Assembly: GCA_937906495.1 (NCBI GenBank) | Contig: CALCVT010000083.1 | Location: 1 to 23,211, forward strand | DNA: 23,211 bases | Source: an uncultured Prevotella sp. | Lineage (GTDB): Bacteria; Bacteroidota; Bacteroidia; Bacteroidales; Bacteroidaceae | Reading direction: 5' to 3' | Part shown: one piece after another, positions 21,797 through 23,211 of the stretch | How positions within the stretch are numbered: the stretch's first letter is position 1 | Layout of the letters: each line of letters begins with the position of its first letter | Translations under genes and position numbers: made by a program | Notes under the pieces: generated by a model | Databases searched by the model: none | Told to the model about the DNA's origin: nothing | The model's input: only the letters and a program-made list of their open reading frames with translations

Positions 21797-23003
21797 ATCG
21801 GCTCTTGAATACCCAGTCCAGTACTCTGCGATTTGCTTCGTCAACCTTTCGCCTATCGAAGTCAATGTATATATCCGTCACCGAGTTGCCCCCGTGCCCG
21901 AGAGCTGCTGCTATGGTCTCCTTGGGTATATCCAGCGAAGCGGCAATCGTAGCCCATGAGTGACGTGCCCAGTAGGATGTGATATCCGGAAATAATGGCT
22001 CGTAGTGTTTCTTTCCGCCAAGCCCAGAGCGTGTTACCTTGCCCACACGACGTAGGTTTTCGTTTAAGCGCCGCATGTAGTCCTTGTGGCTGGCATAGCG
22101 GTCGAGCATGTACAGCAATTGTCCCTTACCTCTGTACTTATCTATGAGAGCCTGCGCCTCGGGTTCCACCTTAATAGAGTAAAGCCTGTTTGTTTTGCTG
22201 CGATAAAACTCTATACGCCCTTCGCGCACTTCGCGCAGGCGGCACAAGTCTATCACGTTAATCCCTATCAAACAGAATATCAGTTTAAACATATCAACAT
22301 ATTTCACCACATTATCCTCTACCTGATATTCGAAAAGTGCCCGAAGCTGATCAACACTCAGTGAGCGCTTAATAGTGGCCACAGGACGTATCTTGAAACG
22401 GCGAAAGGGATAGAACGTTGTTATTTCATCATCGATAGCAGCGTTAAACACCGCACGAATATTACGCAAATGGATGTTACGTGCATTTTGGGAGGCGGAC
22501 GTTTGGGCCAAGTGACGCTCAAACCCGGTAAGCCAATCCCGACCGATGTCCTCAAATGTCCGGAGCTTCAATTTGTAATCATAGGCCGTCATGTGTCTGT
22601 AAGTGAGATTATACAGTTCGCATGTTCCGGGTGCTTTCCGTGTCTCGGCATAGGCCTTGAAGCGATGGGCAAAAAGATTGTGCTCTCTTTTAGTCTTTTC
22701 TGCGGTTGGATCTAAAGCAAGCAAAGCAATGTCTCTGCCTTCGGAAAGACTGACGGGCCCCTCTGATTCTTTGGCGCGTAGAGCAGCATCTACAAGTTGC
22801 TTGCTGTGCGATAATTGAGCCGCTATGCCGCGGTAAGCCTTACCAACGGCATTGCCTGTCCGACTATCCCAGCAATCAATTCCGGGAAGATAGATGCCCA
22901 AAGCTATCTGTACACGTTTACGATCCCGATAAAGCTGTAACTTTACGGGATAACCATTTGCCGTTTCACGGCGTAAATCTAAAATCAATTGAGTGGTAAT
23001 CAT
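21795..23003 (-). CDS. int: Tyrosine recombinase, phage integrase
   Basis: A 402-residue integrase from ATG 23003; an in-frame ATG at 23042 would add 13 residues (MCRVCKLC...). The chosen start gives the arm-binding domain opening usual in Bacteroidota integrases (LILDLRRETANGYPVKLQLY). A SAM-like core-binding domain follows at about 95-190. Catalytic features are a beta-hairpin Lys (YRSKTNRLY), the box SYWARHSWAT with Arg347 and Tyr344 in place of the usual His, His370 (LGHGG) and the nucleophile Tyr379 (IYIDF). The box I arginine is not obvious: FCLIGINVIDLCRLR has Asn where GxR is expected. The gene faces a tRNA-Pro end about 160 bp away, so it should catalyse integration there. Confidence 0.92.
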   Translation of the reverse strand: MITTQLILDLRRETANGYPVKLQLYRDRKRVQIALGIYLPGIDCWDSRTGNAVGKAYRGIAAQLSHSKQLVDAALRAKESEGPVSLSEGRDIALLALDPTAEKTKREHNLFAHRFKAYAETRKAPGTCELYNLTYRHMTAYDYKLKLRTFEDIGRDWLTGFERHLAQTSASQNARNIHLRNIRAVFNAAIDDEITTFYPFRRFKIRPVATIKRSLSVDQLRALFEYQVEDNVVKYVDMFKLIFCLIGINVIDLCRLREVREGRIEFYRSKTNRLYSIKVEPEAQALIDKYRGKGQLLYMLDRYASHKDYMRRLNENLRRVGKVTRSGLGGKKHYEPLFPDITSYWARHSWATIAASLDIPKETIAAALGHGGNSVTDIYIDFDRRKVDEANRRVLDWVFKSR

Positions 23004-23121
23004 GCGTTTCTGTTTTGCGCACAATTTGCACACACGGCACACATAAAAAAGCCGAAATGAGCAAAAATGCAGTTTTTTTTAATCAGAAACGCCTCCGAGT
23101 GCGAAGTGTTTTTGTTCTGTA

Positions 23122-23165
23122 CCGACAATAAAACCCCTGATAATCAAGGGTTTTAATATTGTCGG
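23122..23165 (-). terminator. tRNA-Pro terminator hairpin within the probable attR
   Basis: AAAACCCCTGA (23130-23140) pairs with TCAAGGGTTTT (23144-23154) with one mismatch and a TAA loop. Outer arms CCGACAAT (23122-23129) and ATTGTCGG (23158-23165) are also perfect inverted repeats. The right outer arm includes the tRNA 3' terminal bases. On the minus strand this hairpin directly follows the tRNA and probably ends its transcript. Confidence 0.65.
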
Positions 23166-23211
23166 GGCGACGGGATTCGAACCCACGACCCCCTGCTCCC
23201 AAAGCAGGTGC
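23162..23211 (-). tRNA. tRNA-Pro(TGG), 3' part, cut by the window edge
   Basis: Read on the minus strand the sequence gives the anticodon arm CCTGC-TTTGGGA-GCAGG with anticodon TGG. The variable loop and T arm follow (GTGGGTTCGAATCCCGT), then the acceptor 3' strand CGCCCCG and discriminator A. The 5' half lies beyond the right edge. No CCA end is encoded. tRNA 3' ends are classical attB sites, and the integrase gene adjoins this end. The 3' portion seen here is therefore probably the phage-borne copy that restores the tRNA (attR). Confidence 0.92.

Overview
The window holds most of an integrated siphovirus-type prophage of the HK97 structural lineage in a Bacteroidota (Bacteroidales-like) chromosome. 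The host assignment rests on three things: promoter-like motifs of the Bacteroides type (TTTG, then about 20 bp, then TAnnTTTG), clearest in front of the hicAB pair; an integrase with the YxARHSWAT box usual in Bacteroidota phage and transposon integrases; and a terminal tRNA-Pro(TGG) followed by an AAAACCC...GGGTTTT hairpin. The phage core is GC-rich. A small antisense gene in the tail operon, the hicAB block and the region around it are visibly more AT-rich.

Layout, left to right. (1) 1-58: the last codons of an upstream gene. (2) 59-312: a non-coding region with three 12-bp direct repeats, inverted copies of their core and an AT-rich stretch; it looks like an origin or an operator cluster. 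(3) 313-2482: three genes joined by ATGA overlaps, encoding a VRR-NUC nuclease, an SNF2-type helicase and an HNH endonuclease. (4) 2483-2696: a non-coding gap with strong dyads at the place where HK97-type phages carry cos. (5) 2697-8330: packaging and capsid genes, namely a composite small terminase, the large terminase, a portal protein fused to a prohead protease, and the major capsid protein. (6) 8400-9991: neck and tail-completion genes. (7) 9997-14648: the tail tube protein, a G/GT-type tail-assembly chaperone pair with an A AAA AAA slippery site for -1 frameshifting, an antisense membrane-protein gene, and the tape measure protein. (8) 14665-19284: tail hub/baseplate and fibre proteins. 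(9) 19288-20493: a lysis cassette of a small membrane protein (holin candidate), a membrane-anchored coiled-coil protein and an N-acetylmuramoyl-L-alanine amidase. (10) 20580-21201: a hicA-hicB toxin-antitoxin module on the minus strand. (11) 21287-21751: a small membrane-anchored envelope protein. (12) 21795-23003: a tyrosine integrase on the minus strand. (13) 23122-23211: the terminator and 3' part of tRNA-Pro, which is the probable attR.

The plus-strand genes form a near-continuous late transcription unit with ATGA overlaps, in the canonical order packaging, capsid, neck, tail, fibres, lysis. The antisense membrane gene and hicAB do not fit this programme and are the best candidates for lysogenic-conversion or host/phage-competition functions. 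No wholly new multi-gene system is evident. The observations most worth testing are the antisense gene inside the tail operon, the portal-protease fusion, the programmed frameshift, the repeat cluster at the left end, and the placement of hicAB between lysis-region genes. All functional calls come from reading the sequence without database searches.
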